Shown here in pieces: positions 25,153-35,599 of a stretch of DNA of 64,000 bases (position 1 is the first letter of the stretch; every line of letters begins with the position of its first letter). The notes under the pieces are model-generated. The model saw only the letters and a program-made list of their open reading frames with translations. It was not told the origin of the DNA and did no database searches. The stretch comes from Candidatus Rokuibacteriota bacterium (lineage in GTDB: Bacteria > Methylomirabilota > Methylomirabilia > Rokubacteriales > CSP1-6): assembly GCA_023248995.1 (NCBI GenBank), contig JAHFDN010000001.1, positions 62,001 through 126,000 on the forward strand, written 5' to 3'. A program made the position numbers and the translations under genes.

Positions 25153-26375
25153 GCCCCATCGTGCGGCGGCAGCGGCTTCAGGAGAATGACCGTGACCTCT
25201 CCCCCGGGGGGAATCGTGCTATCGGGAGGCACCACCGCGAGCCCGTCCGCCGCGACCATGGAGGTGACAATCGCCGATCCCTGGTCGCCGGTCAGCCGGG
25301 CGCCGTACCCCTGGCGATCCGCGGTGAGCCTCACGCGGAGATATCCCCGCCGCCCGCCCGGGTTCGGGATCGGCGCGAGAGCCCGGGCGCGGAGCATCGG
25401 GCGATGAAGTGCCGAGTGGCCGGCCATCTTCCGGAGGGCCGGTCGGACGAAGAGCTCGAACGTCACCATGGCTGACACCGGGTTTCCGGGAAGCCCGAAG
25501 ATCGGCCGGTCGCCCACGGAGCCGAAGGTGATGGGCTTGCCGGGACGCATGGAGACCTTCCAGAGGTGCTGCTCCGCTCCGAGGCGGGTGAGCGCCTCTC
25601 GCACGAAGTCGTATTCCCCCACCGAGACGCCTGCCGAGGAGATCAGGGCGTCCGCGGCGAGCCCCCAGCGGAGTTGTTCCTCGATCGCCTCGCGGCGGTC
25701 CGGCGCCAGGCCCACGTTGACGGGTTCAGCGCCCGCCTCGAGGACCTGGGCCATCAGGGCGTAGGTGTTCGAGTTCCGGATTTTCCCAGGCCCGAGCGGC
25801 GTCCCGAGGTCTACCACTTCGTCTCCCGTCGAAAGGATCGCCACGCGGGGACGCCGGAAGACCAGCGGGCGCGACTGACCCAAGGTCGCCAGGAGCCCGA
25901 CCTCGGCCGGGCCGATGACCTTCCCCGGCTCGAGCGCCGTCTCCCCCGCCCGGATGTCTTCGCCGAGCGGCCGGACGAAGACTCCGGGCTGGACGAATCG
26001 CCGAACGCGGATGCGCTCACCGAGCGTCTCGACCTCTTCCTGGGGAACGACGCTGTCCGCTCCTTCGGGCAGCGGGGCCCCGGTGAAGATCCTGAATGCC
26101 TCGTCTCGCTCGAGCGGGCGGGCGGCGACCAACCCCGCCGGGATCGTTCCCACGACGCTCAGCTCGGTCGGCCGCTCGGGGGTCGCTCCACGCGTGTCGG
26201 ACGAGCGCACGGCGTAGCCGTCCATGGACGAATTTGGCCACGGGGGGATGTCCCCCGCGGCGACGGACGGCTCGGCGAGCACCCGCCCCAGGCACGCCAG
26301 GAGGTCTGTCCGTTCGGTGCCGAGCCGGTGGACGCGAGAGAGAATCTGCTCGAGGGCTTCTTCGACGGACAGCAC
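25149..26375 (-). CDS. moeA: Molybdopterin molybdenumtransferase MoeA
   Basis: A 408-residue enzyme that inserts molybdate into adenylated molybdopterin. It shows SSMDGYAVRSSD in the N-terminal domain, AILSTGDEV at the start of the MogA-like domain, SSAGVSVGEYDFV, GKPITFG and FGLPGNPVS, then a C-terminal beta-barrel domain. The start is GTG at 26375. It lies 33 bases downstream of actF on the same strand and may be carried by the Alternative Complex III transcript. It works in the pathway begun by MoaA (528) and is needed by the formate dehydrogenase at 46221. Confidence 0.95.
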   Translation of the reverse strand: MLSVEEALEQILSRVHRLGTERTDLLACLGRVLAEPSVAAGDIPPWPNSSMDGYAVRSSDTRGATPERPTELSVVGTIPAGLVAARPLERDEAFRIFTGAPLPEGADSVVPQEEVETLGERIRVRRFVQPGVFVRPLGEDIRAGETALEPGKVIGPAEVGLLATLGQSRPLVFRRPRVAILSTGDEVVDLGTPLGPGKIRNSNTYALMAQVLEAGAEPVNVGLAPDRREAIEEQLRWGLAADALISSAGVSVGEYDFVREALTRLGAEQHLWKVSMRPGKPITFGSVGDRPIFGLPGNPVSAMVTFELFVRPALRKMAGHSALHRPMLRARALAPIPNPGGRRGYLRVRLTADRQGYGARLTGDQGSAIVTSMVAADGLAVVPPDSTIPPGGEVTVILLKPLPPHDGA

Positions 26376-26408
26376 GCCCCTATGGTATCACCGCCGCGGC
26401 GCGCGGGA

Positions 26409-27527
26409 TCAGGCGTGAAGCCGGGCGAGAAACCAGTCGCGGCTCAGGATGAACAGGGACAGGAAGCCGGCCGTGATGAGCATCTCGGTGAGACCGCTCG
26501 GAAAGGCGGCCCCCGCCGAGATGGATGGAACGACGAGCATCACCCGCTCCAGGAAGAGCGCCACGAGGCCCAGCAGGGTCACGAGGACCAAGGGGCCGTG
26601 CCGCTCCGGCGGCCGGCCGGTGAGCCGCTTCAGGAGGTAGACGAAGGGGAGCACCCACCCCACGACGAAGATCACGAAGGCGAGCAGCCGCCAGGGATCC
26701 ACGAAGAATCTACGGAGAAAGAACTTGGTCTCGACGGGGACGTTCCCGTACCAGATGACCAGGTATTGCGACCAGAAGAAGTACATCCAGAGCGTGCTCG
26801 TGGCGAAGACCAGCTTGGCCACGTCCTGGACCGCGGCGGGGGGGATGGCGGCCAGCCCCGTGGCGTTGGCGCGCACGCTCAGAACGGCCAGGAGGGCGAA
26901 GCCGGCGTAGAGCGTGCTGACGACGAAGTACCCGCCGAAAAGCCCGCTGTACCACCGAGGGTCGAGGGACATGACGAGGTCGAAGCCGAAGAGCGACAGC
27001 ACGACCACGTAGAGGAAAAGCACGGCGGTCGCCAGGGCGGCGCGCCGTCCCTTGTCTCGCCGCTCCGTCTCGGGGTCGGCCGTTCCTTGCCTGAAACCGG
27101 CGCGCACGAAGGCGAAGGTAAGCGCGTAGAGGACCAGGATCCCCACGCCGATGCGGGTGGCCATGAAGGGGACATTCAGCCAGGCCGCTTTGACCGGGAT
27201 CGGGCTCGTCACCCACGGGTAGAGCGTGGCGCGGCCGCCGAAGAGAATCAGGAAGAGGACGAACGAGACGGGGAGAAAGCCGGCCGTGGTCAGCGCGATC
27301 CGCTTGACGCCCGGCGACCAGCGGGCTTCCATGAGTTCCATCATCGCGGCGATCGCCGGCCCGGTCACCGCGAGCCCGGACCAGAAAACCAGGTTGATCA
27401 GGTAAATCGCCCAGGTCCGCTCGGCCGCCCGAGTCACCCCGAGGACAAACGCAGCACCCCCGGCGAGGGCGATCGCCGCCAAGAAAAGCCGCGACCCCGG
27501 GGATAAGCGCTGTCCTCGGGCGATCAT
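26409..27527 (-). CDS. actF: Alternative Complex III subunit ActF (membrane)
   Basis: A 372-residue integral membrane protein with about ten hydrophobic segments and only short loops. It includes WAIYLINLVFWSGLAVTGP and MSLDPRWYSGLFGGYFVV, which are typical of ActF. This family forms half of the membrane domain of Alternative Complex III with ActC. The complex oxidises menaquinol or another quinol and passes electrons to periplasmic carriers. The ATG at 27527 overlaps the actE stop by four bases. An open frame continuing upstream to 28139 is the shadow of actE and actD. It is the last gene of the act operon. Confidence 0.93.
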   Translation of the reverse strand: MIARGQRLSPGSRLFLAAIALAGGAAFVLGVTRAAERTWAIYLINLVFWSGLAVTGPAIAAMMELMEARWSPGVKRIALTTAGFLPVSFVLFLILFGGRATLYPWVTSPIPVKAAWLNVPFMATRIGVGILVLYALTFAFVRAGFRQGTADPETERRDKGRRAALATAVLFLYVVVLSLFGFDLVMSLDPRWYSGLFGGYFVVSTLYAGFALLAVLSVRANATGLAAIPPAAVQDVAKLVFATSTLWMYFFWSQYLVIWYGNVPVETKFFLRRFFVDPWRLLAFVIFVVGWVLPFVYLLKRLTGRPPERHGPLVLVTLLGLVALFLERVMLVVPSISAGAAFPSGLTEMLITAGFLSLFILSRDWFLARLHA

Positions 27528-28027
27528 TTGGCGGCGATGCTCCTCAGGTAATGCACGACGTCCCAGCGCTCCTCGGCGGACAGGGCTTCGCCGTAGGCGG
27601 GCATCACCGCTCCGCCGGTGCCGATGACGTGCTGGAGGTAGCCGTCGGTCCGCGCCTTCTGGATGGAGGGATGGGTGATGTCGGGAGGGGGGATGAACTT
27701 CGGCGAAACCAGCCCGTCTCCCTTCCCTCCGGCCCCGTGGCAGGGGGTGCAGTAGATCGCGAACAGAGCCTTGCCGCGCGCCACCGATTCGGGCGTGGCC
27801 TTGACGGGGTTCGGTCGCCGTGCGGCGAGATCCCGCGCTTCGCGCGGCGGCGTCAACTCGCCCCCGGAGCGCGGCAGGGTGCCGGCCGGCATCTCGAAGG
27901 TCCGCTCGCCGGGAACGATCTTGGGGGTACTGGTCATGTTGTCGGTCCAGCGCAGGACAATGACGCCTCCCATCAATCCCCCCGCCGCGAGGATCGTCAG
28001 GAGGACCAGGCCGAAGACGTACTTCAC
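27524..28027 (-). CDS. actE: Alternative Complex III subunit ActE (monoheme cytochrome c)
   Basis: A 167-residue protein anchored by an N-terminal hydrophobic helix (VFGLVLLTILAAGG) with a periplasmic cytochrome c domain. The single heme site is CTPCH, and the distal Met ligand is probably in GGAVMPAYGEAL. I chose the GTG at 28027, which overlaps the actD stop by four bases (GTGA). An ATG 12 codons upstream would add an odd seven-glycine run and overlap actD more deeply. It carries electrons out of the complex. Confidence 0.92.
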   Translation of the reverse strand: MKYVFGLVLLTILAAGGLMGGVIVLRWTDNMTSTPKIVPGERTFEMPAGTLPRSGGELTPPREARDLAARRPNPVKATPESVARGKALFAIYCTPCHGAGGKGDGLVSPKFIPPPDITHPSIQKARTDGYLQHVIGTGGAVMPAYGEALSAEERWDVVHYLRSIAAK

Positions 28028-28530
28028 CGCCGCACCTCCTCCGCCCCCGCCTCCTGAAGGCATGTGCGGACGGCGGCGACCAGGTCCGGGGAACAGGTGA
28101 CCGCGATCCCGAAGCGATCCACCGTGAAGCGCGGGTCATAGGTGGGCGAACGGCGGAGCGACGGGAGCTTCCCCAGCACCAGGATCGCCAGCAGTGAGGA
28201 CAGGCCTCCCAGGAGAATCGTCAGCTCGAAGGCGATGATCACGAAGGGCGGGATCGAGACGATGGGCTTCGCGCCGGTGACCAGGCCCCACTTCAGCGAG
28301 GTCCAGATCGGGAGGGCGAATCCCGTCACGGTCCCCGTGAGCCCACCGATGAGCGTGAACAAGCGGACGGGACTCACCGGTCGGCCTTCCTCCAACGCCG
28401 CCTCGATCTCTTCCACCGGGACCGGCAGATAGACGGAAAAGTCGGTGAACCCCCGAGCCCGTAAGTCCCGGATCGCCCTGACGGTCGAATCCACGTGGGC
28501 AAAGATACCGAGGATGCAGGCGGCGGCCAT
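28024..28530 (-). CDS. actD: Alternative Complex III subunit ActD
   Basis: A 168-residue DUF3341 protein with a cytoplasmic N-terminal domain (LGIFAHVDSTVRAIRDLRARGF) and two transmembrane helices in the middle. The first is about residues 57-78 and the second about 95-117. This is the usual ActD plan. It has no redox motif and is thought to be structural. The ATG overlaps the actC stop by one base. Confidence 0.92.
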   Translation of the reverse strand: MAAACILGIFAHVDSTVRAIRDLRARGFTDFSVYLPVPVEEIEAALEEGRPVSPVRLFTLIGGLTGTVTGFALPIWTSLKWGLVTGAKPIVSIPPFVIIAFELTILLGGLSSLLAILVLGKLPSLRRSPTYDPRFTVDRFGIAVTCSPDLVAAVRTCLQEAGAEEVRR

Positions 28531-29864
28531 CAGTGGTGAGGGTCCTTCAGGGGATGTGGGAGGGTTTCTTTGACCTCGACGATCGAGACGGAGGGCATCA
28601 CCTTGATGAACCCGAGGAAGAGGATGAAGAACCAGGCGAAGCTACCGATCACGATGAGGGTATCGGTCAGCGTTGGGTAGTAGATCCCCCACGTGTACGG
28701 GTAGAAGTCATGCCCGAGACCGGGGACGATGATGTTGAAGCGCTCGAACCACATCCCGATCAACACGAGAATCGACACGACGTACAGAGTGGGGGGATGA
28801 ATCCGAGCGCGCCGGGAGAAAAGGACGAGGGGCACCAGGCTGTTACAGAAGTACTGGAGCCAGAACGCCCAGGCGTAGTTCCGTGTGGCCTTCCAGAAGA
28901 GCGAGGCCCGCTCGAAGTGATCGCCGCTGTACCACGCGGTGAACGCCTCGCAGACGTAGAAGTACGTGAGGACGAGGCTGGTGACGAGGATCAGCTTCGC
29001 GATGGCGTCCAGGTGCCGGTTGGTGATGTAGGCGTAAAGGTTGAACAGCGGCCGCATCGGGATGATCAGGACCAGGACCATGGCGAAGCCCGAAAAGATC
29101 GCGCCGTCCACGAAGAACGGGGCGAACAGCGTCGAATGCCACCCGGGGACGAGCGCCATCGCAAAGTCCCAGGAGACCACGCTGTGTACCGACAGCACCA
29201 GCGGTGTGGCCAAGGCCGCCAAGAGCCCGTAGGCCCGTCGGTAGTGGCGCCACTGTCGATCCGTCCCCTCCCAGCCGAGGGCGAGAACACCGTAGATCTT
29301 CCGCTTCCAGCCGGTCGAGGCGTCGCGGATGGCGGCAATGTCCGGGAGCAACCCCACGGAGAAGAAGACCACGCTGATCGTCAGGTAGGTGGAGATGGCG
29401 AAGACATCCCAGACGAGCGGCGATCGGAAGTTCGGCCAGAGGTAGCGCTGGTTCGGGTACGGGAGCAGCCAGTAGGCGAACCACATGCGGCCGGCGTGGA
29501 TGAGGGGGAAGAGCCCGGCGGTCATGACCGCGAACACCGTCATCGCTTCGGCGCCGCGATAAATCGAGGTACGCCAGCGAGCCCGGAACAGGTACAGGAT
29601 CGCCGAGATGAGGGTCCCGGCGTGACCGATGCCGATCCAGAATACGAAGGACGTGATGTACATCGCCCAGTTCTGGGGCGTCCGCTTTCCCGCAGCCCCC
29701 ATGCCGATGTAGATCTGCCACGTCCACGCCAGGATCCCCGCGGTCAGGATCAGCCCGACGATCGACATCCAGCCGAAGTAGGCTGGTGAGGGCGTCCAGA
29801 GGGTGCCGATGACGTCCCGGTTGACGTCGGCGTAGGTCGGCTGGTGGGCGTCGTCCCGCCTCAT
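28530..29864 (-). CDS. actC: Alternative Complex III subunit ActC (NrfD-like, quinol-binding)
   Basis: A 444-residue integral membrane protein with about ten helices, of the NrfD/PsrC superfamily. The N-terminal TPSPAYFGWMSIVGL, the FWIGIGHAGTLISAIL helix and SVVSWDFAMALVPGWHSTLFAPFF are ActC signatures. The conserved His and Asp in these segments are associated with quinol binding and proton transfer. The ATG overlaps the actB stop by four bases. Confidence 0.95.
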   Translation of the reverse strand: MRRDDAHQPTYADVNRDVIGTLWTPSPAYFGWMSIVGLILTAGILAWTWQIYIGMGAAGKRTPQNWAMYITSFVFWIGIGHAGTLISAILYLFRARWRTSIYRGAEAMTVFAVMTAGLFPLIHAGRMWFAYWLLPYPNQRYLWPNFRSPLVWDVFAISTYLTISVVFFSVGLLPDIAAIRDASTGWKRKIYGVLALGWEGTDRQWRHYRRAYGLLAALATPLVLSVHSVVSWDFAMALVPGWHSTLFAPFFVDGAIFSGFAMVLVLIIPMRPLFNLYAYITNRHLDAIAKLILVTSLVLTYFYVCEAFTAWYSGDHFERASLFWKATRNYAWAFWLQYFCNSLVPLVLFSRRARIHPPTLYVVSILVLIGMWFERFNIIVPGLGHDFYPYTWGIYYPTLTDTLIVIGSFAWFFILFLGFIKVMPSVSIVEVKETLPHPLKDPHH

Positions 29865-32812
29865 GTCTTGCCGTGGTCGCGGGTGACCTTCTTGAGGTAG
29901 GTAATCGCGGGCCGGGTCCCGAGCTCGTCCAGCACATGGTAGCCGCGCGGCGACCGAGACACCCTGGACGCCCGGCTCGACGGGTCCTTCAGGTTGCCGA
30001 AGACGATCGCCTGTGTGGGACAGGTCTGCTGGCAGGCGGTCAGGATATCGCCGTCCGTCACCTTGCGCCCCTCATCGCGGGCACGGTCCTTCCCCCCGAT
30101 AATCCGCTGGATGCACATCGTGCACTTCTCCATGACCCCCAACTGGCGGACCGTGACGTCCGGGTTGAGCTGGAGAGGCAGCGGATCGGGGAAGGCGTAG
30201 CTGCTGGACGCCGGAGAGCCGTAATCCCACCAGTTGAACCGCCGCACGTGGTAGGGACAGTTGTTGTTGCAGTAGCGCGTGCCGACGCAGCGATTGTAGA
30301 CCTGAGCGTTGAGCCCCTCCTGCGTATGGTAGCTGGCGAAGACCGGGCAGACCGGCTCGCACGGGGCGACCTCGCAGTGCTGGCAGAGCATAGGCAGGAA
30401 GAGCGTGTCGGGATGGTGTGGGGGGCCCTCCTGCCAGCGCTCGATGCGGAGCCAGTGCATGTCGCGCCCGTAGGCGACCTGTTCCTTTCCCACCACCGGA
30501 ACGTTGTTCTCCGCCTTGCACGCGATCACGCAGGCCTGGCATCCGATGCACGAGTCCACGTCGATCGTCATTCCCCAGCGGTACTCGGGATACTTGAGAT
30601 CGGGATACATGCTGGGGTGGCTGGCCTTCTCGGGGACCGCACCCCGGAGCTCCAGCTCGCGGGCGGCGGTCAACCCCACGTGCTGCGCGAGTTCCCGTTC
30701 ATCCTGGTTGGCCGTCGCCTGGGGAATGGCCAGGGGACGCCGGCCCCCGGTCTTGGTCAGCGTGAGCCTGACGGACAGGAAGGCGAGACCTCCCGGCGTC
30801 GGTGCTTGAGGCAGGAGGGCCAGGGGATTGGCGCCTCGATCTTTCGCGTAGCGGCCGTACCTGGTGTGCCCTTGGCCGATGGGAATGGCAACGGCATCCG
30901 GGTGGAGCGACTCGGAGATGTAGGCCGGTAGCTCGATCGCGCCGTGGGGGGAAGCGATCCTCACCAGATCGCCCTGGCGGACCTGGAGCGTCCTGGCGCG
31001 CTCGGCGGGAATTTCCGCCCAGGAGTCCCACGCCACCTGAGTCATGCTGTCGGGGGCTTCCTGGAGCCAGGGCTTGTTGGCGCCGCGCCCGTCGTAGAAG
31101 CGCAATGAGGGGTACGTGAGGAGCGTCGGCCCCTGGGCGCCGTCCTCGGTCGCCGTTCGCTTGCTCGCCATGGCGACCGGCTGCGCCTTCACCGGGACCG
31201 TCGGCACCCCCCTCCAGACGCCACCCCGCCGGAGCGCTTCTTCCCAGAACTGGTCGAAGGGGGTGCCGGGGGCGACCTCCCTGGCGATCCCCCGCCATTG
31301 CTCCTTCAAGTAATCCTGGAAGGTCGCCCAGCGAAGTGGGCCTTTCCCCTCAGCCGAGCGCAGCGCCTGGCGGCCCACGGCGATGAGGACGTCGCCGACG
31401 GCTCTCGAGCCGAAGACCGGGGCCATCGTCGGCTGCATCAGCCCAACGACGCCTTCGCGCGGCGAGAAATCACCCCAGGACTCGAGCGGATGGAGATCGG
31501 GCAGGATGAGGTGAGCGTGCTCGCTGGTCTCGTCCGGCTGGTTCGCGAAGCTCACGACCAGCGGCACTTTCTTGAGGGCATCGGCGAAGGCGGTCGTGGC
31601 GGGCAGGGTGAAGACCGGGTTCGCGTGGACCACGAGGAGGACCTCGATCTCCCCTCTCCTCATGCTCTCGGTCAGGGCCAGCACGTCGGCGTACGAGCTC
31701 GCCTTGCCGAAGGCCGAGTCCGGGCCGAAGCGGACCGTTCGCCCCACGTTGCCCGTTGCGTAGTTCAAGAGGTGGATTGCCACCTGGACGTCCACCGCGT
31801 CGATCCCCGTGACCGCCACCCCGCCGCCGACGGCGAGCCCGGGCTTGGCCTTGGCGAGGGCGCGGGCCACGCGCTTGATGGTTTCCGCGGGGACGCCCGA
31901 CTGGCGGGCGATCGCCCCGACGTCCGGCGCGCCGATCGCGCCTCTGAGCGCCGCCAGGTCCACGCCCGGGGCCTGGAGCCCTTCGTCGAGGATCACCTTG
32001 AGGAGCGCCACGGCGAGGAGCCTCTCGGTTCCCGGCGTATTCCGGATCCACTCATCAGCGTTGGCGGCGGTCATCGAGAGCCGCGGCTCCACATGGATCG
32101 AGGTGCCCGCCCTGCCGTGCGCCAGCGCGTGCATCCGGGCGAAGCCGCGGGCGTGGGCCACCGGCGACAGCCAGGTCTCCAGGAAGTCCGCGCCGAAGGA
32201 GAGGACGACATTCGCGTCCTCGAACGCGTAGTCGGGGATCGCGTCGCGGCCGAAGACCACGCGACTTGCGGCGCGAACCGCCTCGTAGTTGAAGGGCTCG
32301 TAGGCGACCCGGCGGCGCGCCCCCAGGGCCCCGCCCCACGCGTCCATCAGCCGGCCGAGGCTCCCGCTCTCGAGCTGGGTCAGGACCGCGATCCGGCGGC
32401 CCTGTTTGTCCTTGATGAGCGCGGCCAGGCGCTCGGCGAGGAATTTCTCGGCTTCTTCCCAGGCGACGGGCTTGGGGGCGCCCGACGCGTCGCGCCGGAG
32501 CGGCCCCCGCACCCGGTCCGGGTTGTAAAGCCCCTGGAGACCGGCCTGGCCGCGGATGCACAACGTCCCGCGATTCACCGGGTGGTCGGGATTGCCCTCG
32601 AGCTTGACGATGCGTCCTTCGCGGTTGCGTGCGACGACGCCGCAACCCGCCGGGCATTCGCGACAGACCGAGGAGAACCACGAGGCGACACCAGGCACGA
32701 GGTTATCGGGCGGGATCACCAGAGGCAGGATCTGCTCCGGGCTTCGGGCGCACCCGGTCATCGCCGCCGCGGTCGAGGCGCCGACGATCTTAAAGAAGTC
32801 CCGCCGCTTCAT
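29861..32812 (-). CDS. actB: Alternative Complex III subunit ActB (molybdopterin-type domain fused to iron-sulfur domain)
   Basis: A 983-residue exported subunit. It opens with a Tat signal, MKRRDFFKIVG, and an AMTGC sequence at 17-21 that could act as a lipobox. A molybdopterin oxidoreductase-like domain spans about 40-690, with C50, C53, C57 and C85 in the positions of a [4Fe-4S] site. The C-terminal domain (about 740-983) has four ferredoxin-type cysteine groups: CIGCQACVIAC, CQHCEVAPCEPVC, CVGTRYCNNNC, and CTMC with CQQTC. It transfers electrons between quinol site and cytochromes. Related ActB proteins usually hold no molybdenum. It is the second gene of the operon. Confidence 0.96.
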   Translation of the reverse strand: MKRRDFFKIVGASTAAAMTGCARSPEQILPLVIPPDNLVPGVASWFSSVCRECPAGCGVVARNREGRIVKLEGNPDHPVNRGTLCIRGQAGLQGLYNPDRVRGPLRRDASGAPKPVAWEEAEKFLAERLAALIKDKQGRRIAVLTQLESGSLGRLMDAWGGALGARRRVAYEPFNYEAVRAASRVVFGRDAIPDYAFEDANVVLSFGADFLETWLSPVAHARGFARMHALAHGRAGTSIHVEPRLSMTAANADEWIRNTPGTERLLAVALLKVILDEGLQAPGVDLAALRGAIGAPDVGAIARQSGVPAETIKRVARALAKAKPGLAVGGGVAVTGIDAVDVQVAIHLLNYATGNVGRTVRFGPDSAFGKASSYADVLALTESMRRGEIEVLLVVHANPVFTLPATTAFADALKKVPLVVSFANQPDETSEHAHLILPDLHPLESWGDFSPREGVVGLMQPTMAPVFGSRAVGDVLIAVGRQALRSAEGKGPLRWATFQDYLKEQWRGIAREVAPGTPFDQFWEEALRRGGVWRGVPTVPVKAQPVAMASKRTATEDGAQGPTLLTYPSLRFYDGRGANKPWLQEAPDSMTQVAWDSWAEIPAERARTLQVRQGDLVRIASPHGAIELPAYISESLHPDAVAIPIGQGHTRYGRYAKDRGANPLALLPQAPTPGGLAFLSVRLTLTKTGGRRPLAIPQATANQDERELAQHVGLTAARELELRGAVPEKASHPSMYPDLKYPEYRWGMTIDVDSCIGCQACVIACKAENNVPVVGKEQVAYGRDMHWLRIERWQEGPPHHPDTLFLPMLCQHCEVAPCEPVCPVFASYHTQEGLNAQVYNRCVGTRYCNNNCPYHVRRFNWWDYGSPASSSYAFPDPLPLQLNPDVTVRQLGVMEKCTMCIQRIIGGKDRARDEGRKVTDGDILTACQQTCPTQAIVFGNLKDPSSRASRVSRSPRGYHVLDELGTRPAITYLKKVTRDHGKT

Positions 32813-32834
32813 CGCGCTCTCGCCCCCTCGTCGT

Positions 32835-33413
32835 TCAATGATGACAGACCACGCACTCGAGCGGCGCCTTGGTCTGCTTCGTGGCGTTCATCGTCGTGTG
32901 GCATTCTACGCACCAGCCCATGGTCAGCGGGGTCGAGGACCGCGCCAGGCCCAGGAGGTTCAGGAGGTCGTTGGTCAGGTTCTGTCCCGTCGTGGCCCCG
33001 ACGACAGCCATGGTTTCGACGGGTCCGTGGCACGTCTGGCACGTGACTTCGGCGCGGACGTGCGGCTTGTGCGGGAAGTGGACGTACTCGGGAACCTTGA
33101 ACACGCGAACCCATGGGATCGGTTTTTTCTCGTTGAAGAACGCCGCCAGCTTCTGGATCTCCGGACGGTCGGCCGCCGTGATCTTGTGGCAGCCCATGCA
33201 GCGCGAGACCGAGGGAAGCCCGGCGTACTCGGAGCGTCGCGCGTCCGCGTGGCAGTACTGGCAGTTGATCTTGTACTGCCCGGCGTGGATCTGGTGGCTG
33301 AAGGCGATGGGCTGGGCCGGAGCGGCGGGCTGGGCGCCGGCGGAATGCGCCAGGGAGAGGATGGCGGCGAAGAGCGCGAGAGTCGCTACGCCGACGCCCA
33401 CCTGTCTCCTCAT
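32835..33413 (-). CDS. actA: Alternative Complex III subunit ActA (pentaheme cytochrome c)
   Basis: A 192-residue periplasmic multiheme cytochrome with an N-terminal signal/anchor helix (VATLALFAAILSLAHSAGA). Five CxxCH heme sites are present: CQYCH, CMGCH, CQTCH, CVECH and CVVCH. Additional His ligands occur in FSHQIHAGQ and FPHKPHVRA. It is the first gene of actABCDEF, about 100 bases below the promoter at 33514-33543, and overlaps none of its neighbours. Confidence 0.96.
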   Translation of the reverse strand: MRRQVGVGVATLALFAAILSLAHSAGAQPAAPAQPIAFSHQIHAGQYKINCQYCHADARRSEYAGLPSVSRCMGCHKITAADRPEIQKLAAFFNEKKPIPWVRVFKVPEYVHFPHKPHVRAEVTCQTCHGPVETMAVVGATTGQNLTNDLLNLLGLARSSTPLTMGWCVECHTTMNATKQTKAPLECVVCHH

Positions 33414-33513
33414 CTCGCGTGACGGGCTCCTCCGGGCCGGCGAACCGAAAGCGCGTGCTGTGCTTGGCTGGAACGGAGTCGGAAGGCGTGACCCCGGGGC
33501 CGAAACCCCGTGA

Positions 33514-33543
33514 ATCCTAGCACCCGGTTTCCCTTCCCGTCAA
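33514..33543 (-). promoter_or_regulatory. Promoter of the Alternative Complex III operon
   Basis: TTGACG (33543-33538) and TAGGAT (33519-33514) with an 18-base spacer on the minus strand. The leader of about 100 bases contains a small GGGG-TTTCGG-CCCC hairpin. No attenuator-like T run is seen. Confidence 0.65.
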
Positions 33544-33549
33544 TAGGGT

Positions 33550-34827
<1,278 letters not shown>

Positions 34828-34828
34828 G

Positions 34829-35290
34829 TCAGAATCCCTTCAGCGTCACGGGGAGAAACTCGCGCCGATCCTGGCTCCACGCGAACGCGGCCGCACCCGA
34901 CAGCCTTCCGCCCAGAACCGAGACGACCACGTACGTCGCGTCGGGATAGATGGGCTCGCCCTGGAGGAGGGCGTTCTGCTTGTCGGTCTCCGAGAAGTAT
35001 GCGCCCGCGTCGATGTGGGAGTGGTAGATCGTCCTCACCCGGTATCCTTCGCCTTCCAGGCGTCCAATCCGGAGAAGATCCTTCGGGTCGACCTGGTAGG
35101 CGACCCGCGCGTCGCGCGGGTGCCGGGACGGGTCCTTGATGTGGAGCTCGTTCTGAATGTTCCGGCAGGCGACCACGAGCCGATCGCCCGGCGCGCCGTT
35201 CCGCTCGAGCACGACGCCGCAGCATTCGGACGGGTATTCGGTCTCGGCTTGGGCGCGGATCCGCTCGAATTCCTCGCGGCCGAGGATCAT
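34829..35290 (-). CDS. JAMM/MPN+ metalloprotease (Mec-like, M67 family)
   Basis: A 153-residue single JAMM domain. The zinc motif is complete: E22 in [10 protein letters not shown], then H90-S-H92, S100 and D103 in [15 protein letters not shown]. This is the exact HxH-x7-S-x2-D spacing of active JAMM proteases. Bacterial relatives cut the C-terminus of sulfur-carrier proteins: Mec of mycobacteria releases cysteine from CysO, and QbsD trims QbsE. The ATG overlaps the carrier gene stop by four bases, so the two are made together. It likely releases cysteine from the carrier, trims its last residue, or both. Confidence 0.92.
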   Translation of the reverse strand: MILGREEFERIRAQAETEYPSECCGVVLERNGAPGDRLVVACRNIQNELHIKDPSRHPRDARVAYQVDPKDLLRIGRLEGEGYRVRTIYHSHIDAGAYFSETDKQNALLQGEPIYPDATYVVVSVLGGRLSGAAAFAWSQDRREFLPVTLKGF

Positions 35291-35565
35291 CGCCCTCCGG
35301 CCAGCGCCGGGATGATCGTCACCTCGTCGCCGTCCTTGAGCGGCGTCGCGAGGCCCTCGAGGGCGTCGATAGCCTCGCTGTTGACGTAGATGTTCACGTG
35401 AGCATGCACCTCGCCCCGATCGTTTCGCACCAGGCCCTTGAGCCCGCCGAACGTGTCCTCGAGCCGATCCAGGAGGCGGCCGACGTTCGGCGCCTCGACC
35501 TCGACCTTGTCTTTGTTGTTGGTCGCCCGTCGGAACGGGGTCGGAATGTACACCTGCACTGGCAT
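35287..35565 (-). CDS. CysO-like ubiquitin-fold sulfur carrier ending in Gly-Gly-Arg
   Basis: A 92-residue MoaD/ThiS-superfamily protein (beta-grasp fold: [55 protein letters not shown]). CysO carries sulfur as a C-terminal thiocarboxylate on Gly-Gly. Here one extra Arg follows the GG, so the thiocarboxylate could form only after that residue is removed. The ATG at 35565 has GGAGG seven bases upstream; a GTG two codons earlier is too close to the site to be used. It is flanked by cysM-like and JAMM genes, the mycobacterial cysM-cysO-mec set. Confidence 0.9.
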   Translation of the reverse strand: MPVQVYIPTPFRRATNNKDKVEVEAPNVGRLLDRLEDTFGGLKGLVRNDRGEVHAHVNIYVNSEAIDALEGLATPLKDGDEVTIIPALAGGR

Positions 35566-35599
35566 ACGCACGCCTCCTCGAAACGCCCCGGCCCTTTTT

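Noticed and set aside
25566-27506. Long plus-strand frame opposite moeA and actF
   Set aside because: Composition is Glu/Arg/Gly-rich without hydrophobic core pattern, and the opposite strand encodes recognisable MoeA and ActF. A shadow of GC-rich coding DNA.
27528-28139. Fusion of a further domain to ActF
   Set aside because: The extra frame is an out-of-register reading of actE and actD. ActF starts at 27527 with a four-base overlap.
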